A stretch of DNA of 64,000 bases. Source: Salinithrix halophila. Lineage in GTDB: Bacteria; Bacillota; Bacilli; Thermoactinomycetales; DSM-45169. This document shows positions 1-7,915 of this stretch, piece by piece. Location of the stretch: contig NZ_JBHSAP010000003.1 of assembly GCF_042650125.1 (NCBI RefSeq), forward strand, positions 49,212-113,211. Direction: 5' to 3'. How positions within the stretch are numbered: the first letter of the stretch is position 1; every line of letters begins with the position of its first letter. Under the pieces are notes generated by a model. The model ran no database searches. It worked only from the letters and a program-made list of their open reading frames with translations, and was not told the origin of the DNA. The position numbers and the translations under genes were made by a program.

Positions 1-1
1 G

Positions 2-40
2 CCGAACGCCGCCGACAGCTTCCTCTGCACCCTGCCATAG
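2..40 (+). CDS. 3' end of an upstream gene (partial)
   Basis: Twelve sense codons are open from the window edge to a TAG at 38-40. That stop overlaps the AGGAGG ribosome binding site of the next gene, a normal arrangement for adjacent genes in an operon. Too little remains to name a product, and the frame choice rests only on this overlap. Confidence 0.3.
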   Translation, partial: PNAADSFLCTLP

Positions 41-52
41 GAGGGAAGTCCT

Positions 53-1159
53 ATGTCTAATCCTCCTCCTTTTTCACGCCTGGTCTCTTCCCTTCCCGCC
101 TCTGTCCCCTTCGTTCCGCCGGAGGAGACGGAACGACAGAAGGGACGCCAGATCTGGTTGCGCCTGGGAGCCAATGAAAGCACCTTTGGCATGTCTCCGA
201 AGGCCCTGGAAGCGATGCAGCAGGCGACGGCGCAATCCTATTTATACGGGGACGCCACTAGCTATGAGCTCCGGGGCGAACTGGCGGATTTTTACGGGAT
301 CGAACGAAAAAACATCCTAATCGGGAGCGGAATCGACGAACTCCTCGGCTTGACCGCCCGTGTATTCCTCAACCCTGGGGATGCCGTCACCACTTCTCTC
401 GGGGGGTATCCCACCTTCAACTATCACGTGGACGGCTTCGGTGGCATCCTCCACACCGTTCCCTACCAAGACTTTCGCAATGACCTCACTGGACTAGCGG
501 AAAAAGCACGGGAGACGGGTTCCCGCATCCTCTACCTGTCCAACCCGGATAACCCGACGGGCTCGTTTTATCCGCCCGAAGCAATCGAAAAACTCCGGCG
601 GTCCCTTTCCCCTGATTGCCTATTGTTGCTGGACGAAGCCTATGTTGAATTCGCAGGGGAGAACGCAATCTGGCCCATTGACCCTGAAGATCCCCAGGTA
701 ATCCGTACCCGCACCTTCTCCAAAGCCCACGGAATGGCCGGGGCTCGTATCGGCTATATCCTGGGAAACCCGAAGACCCTAGCAGCCTTTGACAAGATTC
801 GGAACCACTTTGGAGTTAATCGCCCAGCCCAGGCCGGTGCACTCGCCTCTTTACGCGACCGTACTTTTTTAGAGGCAGTCGTAGAAAGCGTCACAGAAGG
901 AAAGAAGGAATACGCCCGGTTGGCTAAGGAAACAGGATTCATCACGCTTCCCTCATCTACCAACTTCGTCACCTTCGACATGGGCACCGCTGAACGAGCC
1001 CGCGCTACGATGGATGACTTATGGGAACGGGGTGTTTTCACCCGGGTTCCTGGCACTGCACCATTGAACCGCCTGCTTCGAGTCAGCGTGGGGACCCCCG
1101 AAGAACGGCGCGAATTTGCCCGCGTATTCCGTGAAGTGGTCTCCTCCCTCCCGGAATAA
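53..1159 (+). CDS. PLP-dependent aminotransferase, histidinol-phosphate aminotransferase-like
   Basis: The 368-residue protein has the fold-type I class I/II aminotransferase layout. It shows an N-terminal RLGANES segment, a DNPTG motif near residue 165, a DEAYVEF motif near 195, and TFSKAHGMAGARIGY near 223, whose Lys should bind pyridoxal phosphate. These are the hallmarks of the HisC/CobD branch, so the likely reaction is amino transfer to or from an imidazole or amino-acid phosphate-type substrate. The exact substrate cannot be read from sequence. The start is supported by AGGAGG at 39-44, nine bases upstream. No other histidine genes are nearby, so a HisC-like side activity is possible. 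Confidence 0.85.
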   Translation: MSNPPPFSRLVSSLPASVPFVPPEETERQKGRQIWLRLGANESTFGMSPKALEAMQQATAQSYLYGDATSYELRGELADFYGIERKNILIGSGIDELLGLTARVFLNPGDAVTTSLGGYPTFNYHVDGFGGILHTVPYQDFRNDLTGLAEKARETGSRILYLSNPDNPTGSFYPPEAIEKLRRSLSPDCLLLLDEAYVEFAGENAIWPIDPEDPQVIRTRTFSKAHGMAGARIGYILGNPKTLAAFDKIRNHFGVNRPAQAGALASLRDRTFLEAVVESVTEGKKEYARLAKETGFITLPSSTNFVTFDMGTAERARATMDDLWERGVFTRVPGTAPLNRLLRVSVGTPEERREFARVFREVVSSLPE

Positions 1160-1170
1160 AGCCCCTTGTA

Positions 1171-1210
1171 AAAAACAGCCGCCTCCATACCAAGGGAGGT
1201 GGCTGTTTTT
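1171..1210. terminator. bidirectional Rho-independent terminator
   Basis: An inverted repeat (AACAGCCGCCTCC / GGGAGGTGGCTGTT) has an A-run on the left and a T-run on the right. It separates the converging aminotransferase and BI-1 genes and can serve both. Confidence 0.85.
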
Positions 1211-1214
1211 GGGG

Positions 1215-1907
1215 TTAATCCCGGTTTCCCAGGATGCGGAGAAGGAAGATAAACAGGTTGATAAAATCCAGGTAGAGAGCCAAAGCCCCCATGATTGCCG
1301 CTTTGGCGTGTGAATCTTCGTCCATCTGCATCTCCTGCATCCGCTTGATCTTCTGGATGTCATATGCGGTCAAGCCACAAAACAGGAGAACACCTGCATA
1401 GGAAATGATCCAGTAAAGCGTGGTGCTGTTCATAAAGAGGTTGACCACACTCGCCAGAATGAGGCCGATCACGCCCATCAGGAGGATGCTGCCTAGTTTG
1501 GACAGATCCCGTTTGGTAACGGCCCCGTAGACGGCAAAGATCCCAAACATCCCCGCCGTGATGAAAAACACGGAGGCGATCGAGAGGCTTGTATAGATCG
1601 CTAAAAGAGGCGTAAGCGTCACCCCATTTAGGGTGGCATACAGAAAAAAGATGAAGGTGGCGGTAGGAACCGCCATCTTGTGAACCCGTGCAGCCAGAAA
1701 AAAGACCAGTACGAATTCGAAAATGACGAGGCCGTAAAAGACCATCATGTTCTGTTCAAAGTAATGAATCACCTTCTGGTCGGGATCACTGACAAGAAGG
1801 AAAGAAATGATGCCTGTCAGAGAAAGACCGGCAAACATCCAGGAAAAAACACGGGTCATCAAGCCGGATTGAAGGGATGCAGTATTTTTGCCTACATAAG
1901 GGCTCAT
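1215..1907 (-). CDS. Bax inhibitor-1 (BI-1)/YccA family membrane protein
   Basis: The 230-residue protein is almost entirely hydrophobic, with about seven membrane segments. It shows the BI-1 features: an N-terminal charged stretch, then repeated helices, then a C-terminal GALALYLDFINLFIFLLRILG segment with the acidic residue of the YetJ-type pH-sensitive calcium leak channels. In Bacillus the homologue YetJ is a calcium-permeable channel; the role here is inferred from the family. It stands alone, and the converging gene is separated by a shared terminator. Confidence 0.88.
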   Translation of the reverse strand: MSPYVGKNTASLQSGLMTRVFSWMFAGLSLTGIISFLLVSDPDQKVIHYFEQNMMVFYGLVIFEFVLVFFLAARVHKMAVPTATFIFFLYATLNGVTLTPLLAIYTSLSIASVFFITAGMFGIFAVYGAVTKRDLSKLGSILLMGVIGLILASVVNLFMNSTTLYWIISYAGVLLFCGLTAYDIQKIKRMQEMQMDEDSHAKAAIMGALALYLDFINLFIFLLRILGNRD

Positions 1908-1950
1908 CGCCGTTAGCAGCCTCCTTTACTCGTATCCATGGGAACATCGC

Positions 1951-2427
1951 TCAACGTTGCGGCACCTGATTGGAAGCTTCCGTCGACATGGTCTTGGCTA
2001 GGGATTGGCGGAGATTCCGAAGGAGCCCTTCCATCATCTCCGATCGTTTCTCCCAGGGAAAATCCGGAACAAGAGCCGCCAGATCCTTCATTTTTTCTTT
2101 GTCATACTCCATAAACTGGACCACCAACTCACAGGTCCGCAGGAGTTCCTCCCACTCTTCTGCGGGCACGATGACGACATCCTGTTCTTCAAGCGGTTTA
2201 TTCGACGAATACACAGACTCCCCGCTCCTTTCTCCGTCGGCTTGGTCTCCCGGTGACTGTACCGGCTTTACTTCAATCCGATATTCTTTACCACCGGCGA
2301 GGGCGACTTCCAGGCAATCCCCGACCAGTTCAATTCGCGAAAACAGGCGGTTTTCCTGCTTTGTCGCCTCCAGTTGGCTGACGATCAACCGGAACAAGGT
2401 CCGGGCCACGTCCTTTTCGTTACCCAT
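1951..2427 (-). CDS. hypothetical cytosolic protein, unrecognised family
   Basis: This 158-residue acidic protein has no membrane segment. The reading frame stays open further upstream, but ATG at 2427 is the better start because GAGGAGGAA lies just before it. The N-terminal half resembles a small beta-rich domain (FSRIELVGDCLEVALAGGKEY). The C-terminal half is helical and charged, with PAEEWEELL and MEYDKEKMKDLAALVP. I do not recognise the family. It is divergent from the molybdopterin synthase gene and may share the intergenic promoter region. Confidence 0.7.
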   Translation of the reverse strand: MGNEKDVARTLFRLIVSQLEATKQENRLFSRIELVGDCLEVALAGGKEYRIEVKPVQSPGDQADGERSGESVYSSNKPLEEQDVVIVPAEEWEELLRTCELVVQFMEYDKEKMKDLAALVPDFPWEKRSEMMEGLLRNLRQSLAKTMSTEASNQVPQR

Positions 2428-2618
2428 CGTTTCTTCCTCCTCGCCCCGGACAGATTTTGGTAATGGGTTCCCATAACGGATGACGTCTTCATTCCGACTG
2501 TGTCTACGATATAATAGGGAGGTACTGTTGCGGCTAATCCGGCCCGCCATCATTCGGAACCTGCTGTCTGTCAGAAAAGCTGACTACCGAAAGGAGGAAG
2601 GCGATTTTCGCCGTACTT

Positions 2619-3326
2619 ATGAAGATTAACGTGCTGTTTTTCGCCGGGGTTGCGGAAGCCGTCGGCAAACGTTCCGCCTCCCTCGACCTTCCGGAAAAAA
2701 CGACCGTCCGAGACCTGTCTATACGGTTGGCCGAGCTCTATCCCGATGCGGCGGATACCATCCGCTCGTCACTGATTGCGTTAAACCAAGAGTACGCTGG
2801 AGCCGACCATATGATCCAGCCCGGCGACGAAGTGGCCCTCATCCCTCCCGTCAGCGGTGGGGAAAACTCGGAAGAGGATTGGTGTTTCGTTACCGAAAAT
2901 CCCCTTTCTCCTGAAGTGTTGATCCGACGGGTATCCAACCCTCGTGCCGGTGCCGTCCTCACCTTTGCAGGAACCGTGCGGGAATTCACCGGAGATCAGC
3001 GCACCGTTTTCCTTGAATACGAGGCCTATGCCCCCATGGCAGTCAGAAAGATGGATCAGATACGGCAGGAGATTCTAAAACGCTGGCCTGGGGTCCACGC
3101 TGCGATCGCTCATCGGATCGGCAAGCTGTCCATTGAGGAGATCAGCGTCCTGATCGCCGTGGCATCTCCCCACCGGGCCGAGGCCTTCGAGGCAGGCCGT
3201 TATGCCATCGAACGTCTAAAAGAAACGGTTCCTATATGGAAAAAAGAAGTCTGGGAAGACGGTTCCGAATGGATAGGAGCCCAGACAGGCCCCTGGAACC
3301 ACAACAAGAAAGACACGGAACCCTGA
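2619..3326 (+). CDS. MoaD-MoaE fusion, molybdopterin synthase
   Basis: Residues 1-81 are a MoaD ubiquitin-like sulfur carrier starting MKINVLFFAG and ending in the Gly-Gly at 80-81. Residues from about 88 to 235 are MoaE, with the VLTFAGTVRE segment and the catalytic lysines in KETVPIWKKE. Together they convert cyclic pyranopterin monophosphate to molybdopterin. In the usual two-protein enzyme the MoaD C-terminus must be free to become a thiocarboxylate; here it is buried inside the chain, as in mycobacterial MoaX, which is cut after the Gly-Gly. The SD (AAGGAGG at 2591-2597) is 21 bases from this ATG. An in-frame ATT at 2604 has ideal spacing, so the true start is open. A MoeB/ThiF gene follows. 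Confidence 0.9.
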   Translation: MKINVLFFAGVAEAVGKRSASLDLPEKTTVRDLSIRLAELYPDAADTIRSSLIALNQEYAGADHMIQPGDEVALIPPVSGGENSEEDWCFVTENPLSPEVLIRRVSNPRAGAVLTFAGTVREFTGDQRTVFLEYEAYAPMAVRKMDQIRQEILKRWPGVHAAIAHRIGKLSIEEISVLIAVASPHRAEAFEAGRYAIERLKETVPIWKKEVWEDGSEWIGAQTGPWNHNKKDTEP

Positions 3327-3414
3327 TTGATTCCAGTGTAACCTAAAACCGGCGGTCCTTACAGGATAAAGCGCTTGTTCTCAGCAGGACTTGCCGGCTC
3401 GGAGGCGATATCCG

Positions 3415-4452
3415 TTGCAGATAGATCGAGAACGTTTTTCCAGGCAGATCCGCTTCTCACCCATCGGAGAAGAAGGCCAGGAGCAACTCAACCGGGCTCG
3501 TGTCGCCGTCGTCGGCCTCGGCGCCTTGGGAACCGCTCTTTCCCATCACATGGTACGAGCGGGGGTGGGCTTTGTACGCCTGATCGACCGGGACTTTGTC
3601 GAAAGGAGCAACCTGCAACGCCAAATGCTCTACGACGAAGCCGATGCCCGGGAAGGGCTGCCTAAAGCAGTTGCGGCAGAGCGGAAGCTCTCCGCCATCG
3701 ATCCCACGACCCGGTTGGAGACTTTTGTCACCGACCTCACCCACCAAAACGCCGAATCCCTCCTGGCCGGAGTCGATCTTATTCTTGATGGAACCGATAA
3801 TTTTTCCGCCCGCTACTTGATTAACGATGTCTCCGTCAAACACAGCATCCCTTGGATTTATGGCGGAGCCGTCAGTGCCCGCGGGATGACCTTTACAGTT
3901 CTACCAGGGGAAACACCCTGTCTTCGCTGTCTGTTCCCGGATGTTCCCTCTCCGGGCCAAGCAGAAACCTGTGATACCGCCGGGGTGATCGGCCCTATCG
4001 TCCAAGTAGTTGCTGCCTATCAGGCTACAGAAGCCATGAAGTTTCTCGTCGGAGACCGGAACTCCTTGGACCGTCGCCTGCGTCACTACGAATTGTGGGA
4101 CAATCAAGATCACGCCATACAGGTGGAAAACCGTAAACAGGCGGATTGCCCCGCCTGCGGTCAATCTAGCTTTGAGTTCCTCACACCAGGTAATCATGAG
4201 GATTCTGCTGTCTCCCTTTGCGGTCGGGATACGGTCCAGATCACTCCGGCCCGAACCATGGACACCGACCTTGAACGGCTGGAAAAGCGGCTTGCCCCCC
4301 TCGCCCAGGTGGAACGGAATCGATTTTTGCTCCGGGCCCAGGTGGATGATACCCACCGTCTCGTGGTCTTCCCCGATGGACGGATCCTCGTTCAGGGGAC
4401 CTCTGACCTTTCGACCGCCCGTTCCCTGGCAGCCCGCTATGTAGGGAGTTAA
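3415..4452 (+). CDS. MoeB/ThiF-type adenylyltransferase (E1-like)
   Basis: This 345-residue E1-like enzyme has the nucleotide-binding VVGLGALGTALS near residue 25-36 and the DGTDNFSARYLIND segment. It has two zinc-binding pairs (CLRC near 170, CPAC near 245) and a possible catalytic Cys in ETCDTAGVIGP. It adenylates the C-terminal glycine of a ubiquitin-like sulfur carrier. Given the MoaDE fusion just upstream the partner is probably MoaD, but ThiS cannot be excluded. The C-terminal 90 residues carry the DGRILVQGTSD tail seen in Bacillus MoeB/ThiF proteins. TTG at 3415 was chosen because GGAGG at 3401-3405 is nine bases away; an in-frame TTG at 3391 lies upstream of that site. Confidence 0.88.
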   Translation: MQIDRERFSRQIRFSPIGEEGQEQLNRARVAVVGLGALGTALSHHMVRAGVGFVRLIDRDFVERSNLQRQMLYDEADAREGLPKAVAAERKLSAIDPTTRLETFVTDLTHQNAESLLAGVDLILDGTDNFSARYLINDVSVKHSIPWIYGGAVSARGMTFTVLPGETPCLRCLFPDVPSPGQAETCDTAGVIGPIVQVVAAYQATEAMKFLVGDRNSLDRRLRHYELWDNQDHAIQVENRKQADCPACGQSSFEFLTPGNHEDSAVSLCGRDTVQITPARTMDTDLERLEKRLAPLAQVERNRFLLRAQVDDTHRLVVFPDGRILVQGTSDLSTARSLAARYVGS

Positions 4453-4544
4453 CCCTCCAACGAGGATGAAAAATAAGGAAGCAACTTTCTAAAAAAAGCA
4501 AGGAAAGTGATGGGGGTGCTGTCCCGCCTCATGGGATCGGAAGT

Positions 4545-4577
4545 CCATCGAAGCAGCTGCTTCGATGGGCTTTTTCT
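4545..4577 (+). terminator. Rho-independent terminator after moeB/thiF
   Basis: The 24-base perfect palindrome at 4545-4568 (CCATCGAAGCAG and its complement) is followed by GGCTTTTTCT. It ends the moaDE-moeB transcript. Confidence 0.8.
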
Positions 4578-4658
4578 ATCACCTCACCTTGCTCATCGAA
4601 TTCTATCATTTTCCATCTGTCTTTCATAGAGGGGACTGAATAACAACCGAGGGCTGAT

Positions 4659-5567
4659 TCACTTCCCGTCGGTTGGGACGATATCCACGTTGCCCAATTG
4701 CTCCAATACCCGTATCAGGGAGTGCGTACCGTCTTCATTGCCGCCATGGGCTTGGACGGAGCGGAGGAGTTGGTTAACGGTTGCGGTCCCGATCAAGGGA
4801 AGCTCCAACCGTTCCGCTTCCTGAAGGACGATACGCAGGTCTTTCTGCTGAAAAAGGACTGAAAAACCCGGTTCCAAATCCCCTTTCACCACCCGGGGGG
4901 CCAGATTGGACAATGCCCAGGAACCGGCTGCCCCCTGGGTCGTCACCTGAATCATCTTCTCCAGGTCCACCCCTGACTTCTTGGCGAAGGAGAGAGCTTC
5001 CACCATCCCCAACAGATTCAACCCGCACATAATCTGGTTGCAAGCTTTCACCGTCTGACCCGCACCGACCGGGCCGCAATGAACGATATTTTTACCCATC
5101 GCTTCAAAGAGTGGCTGGACTCGCTCCAGATCCTCCGCTTCTCCTCCGATCATAATGGAAAGGGTCCCTTCCCTGGCCCCCACATCCCCGCCGCTTACAG
5201 GCGCATCTAACATGCGTACCCCTTTTCTCTTGGCCTGCTCCGCCAATTTACGGGTTGCATCGGAGGAAATGGTGCTCATATCTACAAGCACTAGACCCTC
5301 TCTAGCTCCGGCCAACACCCCTTTTGGCCCCGTCACCACCTCTTCCACATCGGGGGTATCTCCGACGATGGTGATGACTACATCGCTGGTTTGAGCCACT
5401 TCTTGCGGGGATTCCGCCCGTTTTGCCCCCCATTCCTGGGCTGCCTCCATGCGGGAAGCTGTCCGATTCCACACGGTGATCGGAAACCCGGCTTGATAGA
5501 GATTACGGGCCATGGAGCGACCCATGATCCCCAATCCAATAAAACCGACACGCATCTTTTCAGCCAA
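4659..5567 (-). CDS. beta-hydroxyacid dehydrogenase (3-hydroxyisobutyrate / tartronate semialdehyde reductase family)
   Basis: The 302-residue NAD(P)-dependent enzyme opens with a Rossmann GFIGLGIMGRSMARN motif. It carries the family signatures DAPVSGGDVGA near residue 120 and GAGQTVKACNQ near 170, whose Lys is catalytic. Family members reduce or oxidise three-carbon beta-hydroxyacids, and the substrate here is undetermined. The start was set at TTG 5567 because a GAGAGGAGGAG site precedes it; an ATG twelve bases further in is the alternative. A fragment of its 5' end is repeated at 8772-8918, showing a local duplication. Confidence 0.88.
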   Translation of the reverse strand: MAEKMRVGFIGLGIMGRSMARNLYQAGFPITVWNRTASRMEAAQEWGAKRAESPQEVAQTSDVVITIVGDTPDVEEVVTGPKGVLAGAREGLVLVDMSTISSDATRKLAEQAKRKGVRMLDAPVSGGDVGAREGTLSIMIGGEAEDLERVQPLFEAMGKNIVHCGPVGAGQTVKACNQIMCGLNLLGMVEALSFAKKSGVDLEKMIQVTTQGAAGSWALSNLAPRVVKGDLEPGFSVLFQQKDLRIVLQEAERLELPLIGTATVNQLLRSVQAHGGNEDGTHSLIRVLEQLGNVDIVPTDGK

Positions 5568-5768
5568 GTCGACTCCTCCTCTCCCCATCTAGGGGATTTC
5601 TTTCGATGTTCCTTCTCCATTGTACCGGTTTCAAGCGGGGAGCCAAATCCTCCGTGAGAGAAGGACTTTGATGTTACTCAGGGATCGTTGTTCCTGATAC
5701 GATCTCTATCTCGATCTCCGTTTTTATCATCTCTTTACGGCCGGCAAAAAGAGATATGGATAATTCCA

Positions 5769-6066
5769 TAAGGTCTTGCTGACATCGAAAGGCTTATTGG
5801 GCATTCCGAACTCATTGTATGGGAAACAAACAAATGCAAGTCTTGGAAGGAGAAAAATTGACCAAAGGCGAATATAAGATATCGATTGGAAAAAACAAAT
5901 ATAGCCGAAGAATGTAGAGGTACATTTATTGTAACCTATTTTTCATCAAAAAGAAGGCGATTGACCTTAAAAGCATGTGGTTATCCATCGTGATGGTTTT
6001 AATCGGTTCCATTGTTGGTGGATGGCTTATTTTTCATATAAATGCCAAATATCTCATAATGATATT
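5769..6066 (+). pseudogene. decayed remnant of a second oxygenase-tauE copy
   Basis: Bases 5769-5914 match 7687-7837 (3' part of the oxygenase gene) and 5919-6066 match 8073-8220 (middle of tauE), mostly identical base by base. The 235 bases between those source regions are missing. The tauE part also has a one-base deletion in the stretch around 5935, so neither frame is open. It lies directly before the intact cassette, which implies an earlier tandem arrangement. No product is expected. Confidence 0.85.
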
Positions 6067-6081
6067 CTTAGGAGGGAGAAG

Positions 6082-6678
6082 ATGTCTAAGATTGTTGCGG
6101 CATATAGCCCTAATGTAAGCAAATTGATTTCATCTCTCTCGAACTCTCAATCAATGAAGATCATCTACCAGATTATTGAAACATCATCAATATGTGTCGA
6201 AGACATTGAACCTTATCGTCACTTTGAGACATCCTCGTATGGAAGAAATTTGATCTATGGTTGCAGTCAATTTGAAATGATTCTAATATGCTGGAAGCCA
6301 GAGCAAGAATCAGCAATTCATGACCATGACCAATCTGACTGTATTATGCGATGTATCAGCGGCAAGTTAGAAGAGACACGATACATTCAAACCTCTTGTG
6401 AAGATGGTTCTGCTTCAGAGATCAAGCAGGTCAATTCAAAAATAGTCCGTGAAGGAGATGTGACCTACATTAACAATGATATTGGACTTCACAAAATAAG
6501 GAATATAAACGAAGGCGTATCGTTTGCCCTTCATGTTTATTTTCCTGGGATTAGAAAGTGCCATATTTTCAATACAGAGGACAATAGCAAAAGAGAAATA
6601 ATGAATTCATTTACCAGCGAGTATGGCGTTAAAAAAAATAAAGCGGGGATGGGTTATGATGAATACTGGAACAATTAA
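6082..6678 (+). CDS. cysteine dioxygenase, type I (cupin)
   Basis: This 198-residue cupin has the cysteine dioxygenase pattern. YGRNLIY at 53-59 includes the substrate-carboxylate Arg. HDH at 80-82 and His137 (GLHKIRN) form the iron site, and HVYFP at 151-155 carries the conserved Tyr. It should oxidise L-cysteine to cysteine sulfinate with O2. Cys87 aligns with the Cys of the mammalian Cys-Tyr crosslink, a residue most bacterial homologues lack. ATG 6082 follows GGAGGGAGAAG at ideal spacing, and its last 23 bases overlap the next gene. The gene is markedly AT-rich compared with the flanks, which suggests transfer. Confidence 0.87.
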   Translation: MSKIVAAYSPNVSKLISSLSNSQSMKIIYQIIETSSICVEDIEPYRHFETSSYGRNLIYGCSQFEMILICWKPEQESAIHDHDQSDCIMRCISGKLEETRYIQTSCEDGSASEIKQVNSKIVREGDVTYINNDIGLHKIRNINEGVSFALHVYFPGIRKCHIFNTEDNSKREIMNSFTSEYGVKKNKAGMGYDEYWNN

Positions 6679-7915
6679 AAAACATGAAATTTTAGAAATA
6701 ATGCTCTCTGAATACGTAAGCAATCAAATCAATAGGATCATAGAGAGCGAGTTGAAAGAGCACAATCCTTATTTTTGTGATGAGTCAGTGGTATTTTCAT
6801 TTGCCCAAACGGTATTCACCTGTTTAGAGGATTATTCCAAAAGACATCAATGCCCGGATACTGAGAAGCTTATTACTATTATCAAAGAAGCTCATTCCGG
6901 TGGAAATATACCACCTCTCTTCATCAGAAATACTCCCTGTGACCCCGTAGAGACATTATTACCGGCTGAAAATCGTAAAGGGTTCGATTATGGTGAAAGT
7001 GAACATGACAGAATGAAGTTGTATTTTTATTCGGAATGGGTAACATGGCTCTTTGCGACGCTTTTGAATCATGATGCTCTCGTTCATCCGTCTGAGCATG
7101 GCGGTAAAAACAGATTTCATCTCATTTCACCTGTAAATAACCATGAAAATTTGCGGAATGTCGGTGCAAGTACTGGCGGCGGGAATTTTTATCAGCATAA
7201 TGATGCAACGGTTCATACAGAGGTGAAAAATCAATCGGATGTCGAGGAGAGACTAAAAGCATTTAAAACTGATTTAAATACTACTTCACGCAGGCTTAAT
7301 AAACCGGTTGAAACCATCATTTCTGAAATTACTTGCGGCAAGTTCACCAGAGTTGATGCCCTTTTGTTAAAGGGAATACTGAACTTACAAACGGAGACTC
7401 ATATTGGAACACCGCGCTTACTTCAAAAGCACCTCGAGGAAAACTCCTTCAACAAAGACGATATATTATCCTTGAGTCAAATGCCCATTGCTCATATTGC
7501 AGGAATGGCAGACGGGAAAATATCCGGGTATGTTGGTGAAATAAATAGAATCATCAATTTGGATAAAGATGGAACTATCATTGCCACTTGTTTGAATGGA
7601 GCAGAGAACAGATTGATTTACGTTGGTAAAAGTGACCGGGATCAATTAGTCTTTGAAAGATTTTTGGAGTTATTGCGGACTATGCCGACATATAAGGTCT
7701 TGCTGACATCGAAAGACTTATTGTTCATTCCGAACTCATCGTATGGGAAACAAACAAATGCAAGTCATGGAAGGGGAAGATTGACCAAAGACGAATATAA
7801 GATACCGATTGGAAAAAACAAATACAGCCGCAGAATGATCTGCAGGCAATATGTTTCAAGCCGCATGCGTGATAATAAAGAAAGCAGGTTAGGAGAAATG
7901 ATAAATGGACTTTAG
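6656..7915 (+). CDS. Fe(II)/2-oxoglutarate oxygenase, clavaminate synthase-like
   Basis: The 419-residue protein has the elements of the clavaminate synthase/TauD superfamily. There is a possible HxD iron pair at His181-Asp183 (QHNDATVH), a distal His371 in ASHGRGRL with the HGR signature, and an Arg-rich RRMICRQYV strand near 392-400 that could bind 2-oxoglutarate. Characterised relatives hydroxylate the beta carbon of amino acids (asparagine or arginine). The substrate is unknown. The start at 6656 follows GCGGGGAT; ATG 6659 is equally possible. It overlaps the dioxygenase gene before it and the exporter gene after it, so the three are probably co-translated. Confidence 0.75.
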   Translation: MMNTGTIKKHEILEIMLSEYVSNQINRIIESELKEHNPYFCDESVVFSFAQTVFTCLEDYSKRHQCPDTEKLITIIKEAHSGGNIPPLFIRNTPCDPVETLLPAENRKGFDYGESEHDRMKLYFYSEWVTWLFATLLNHDALVHPSEHGGKNRFHLISPVNNHENLRNVGASTGGGNFYQHNDATVHTEVKNQSDVEERLKAFKTDLNTTSRRLNKPVETIISEITCGKFTRVDALLLKGILNLQTETHIGTPRLLQKHLEENSFNKDDILSLSQMPIAHIAGMADGKISGYVGEINRIINLDKDGTIIATCLNGAENRLIYVGKSDRDQLVFERFLELLRTMPTYKVLLTSKDLLFIPNSSYGKQTNASHGRGRLTKDEYKIPIGKNKYSRRMICRQYVSSRMRDNKESRLGEMINGL

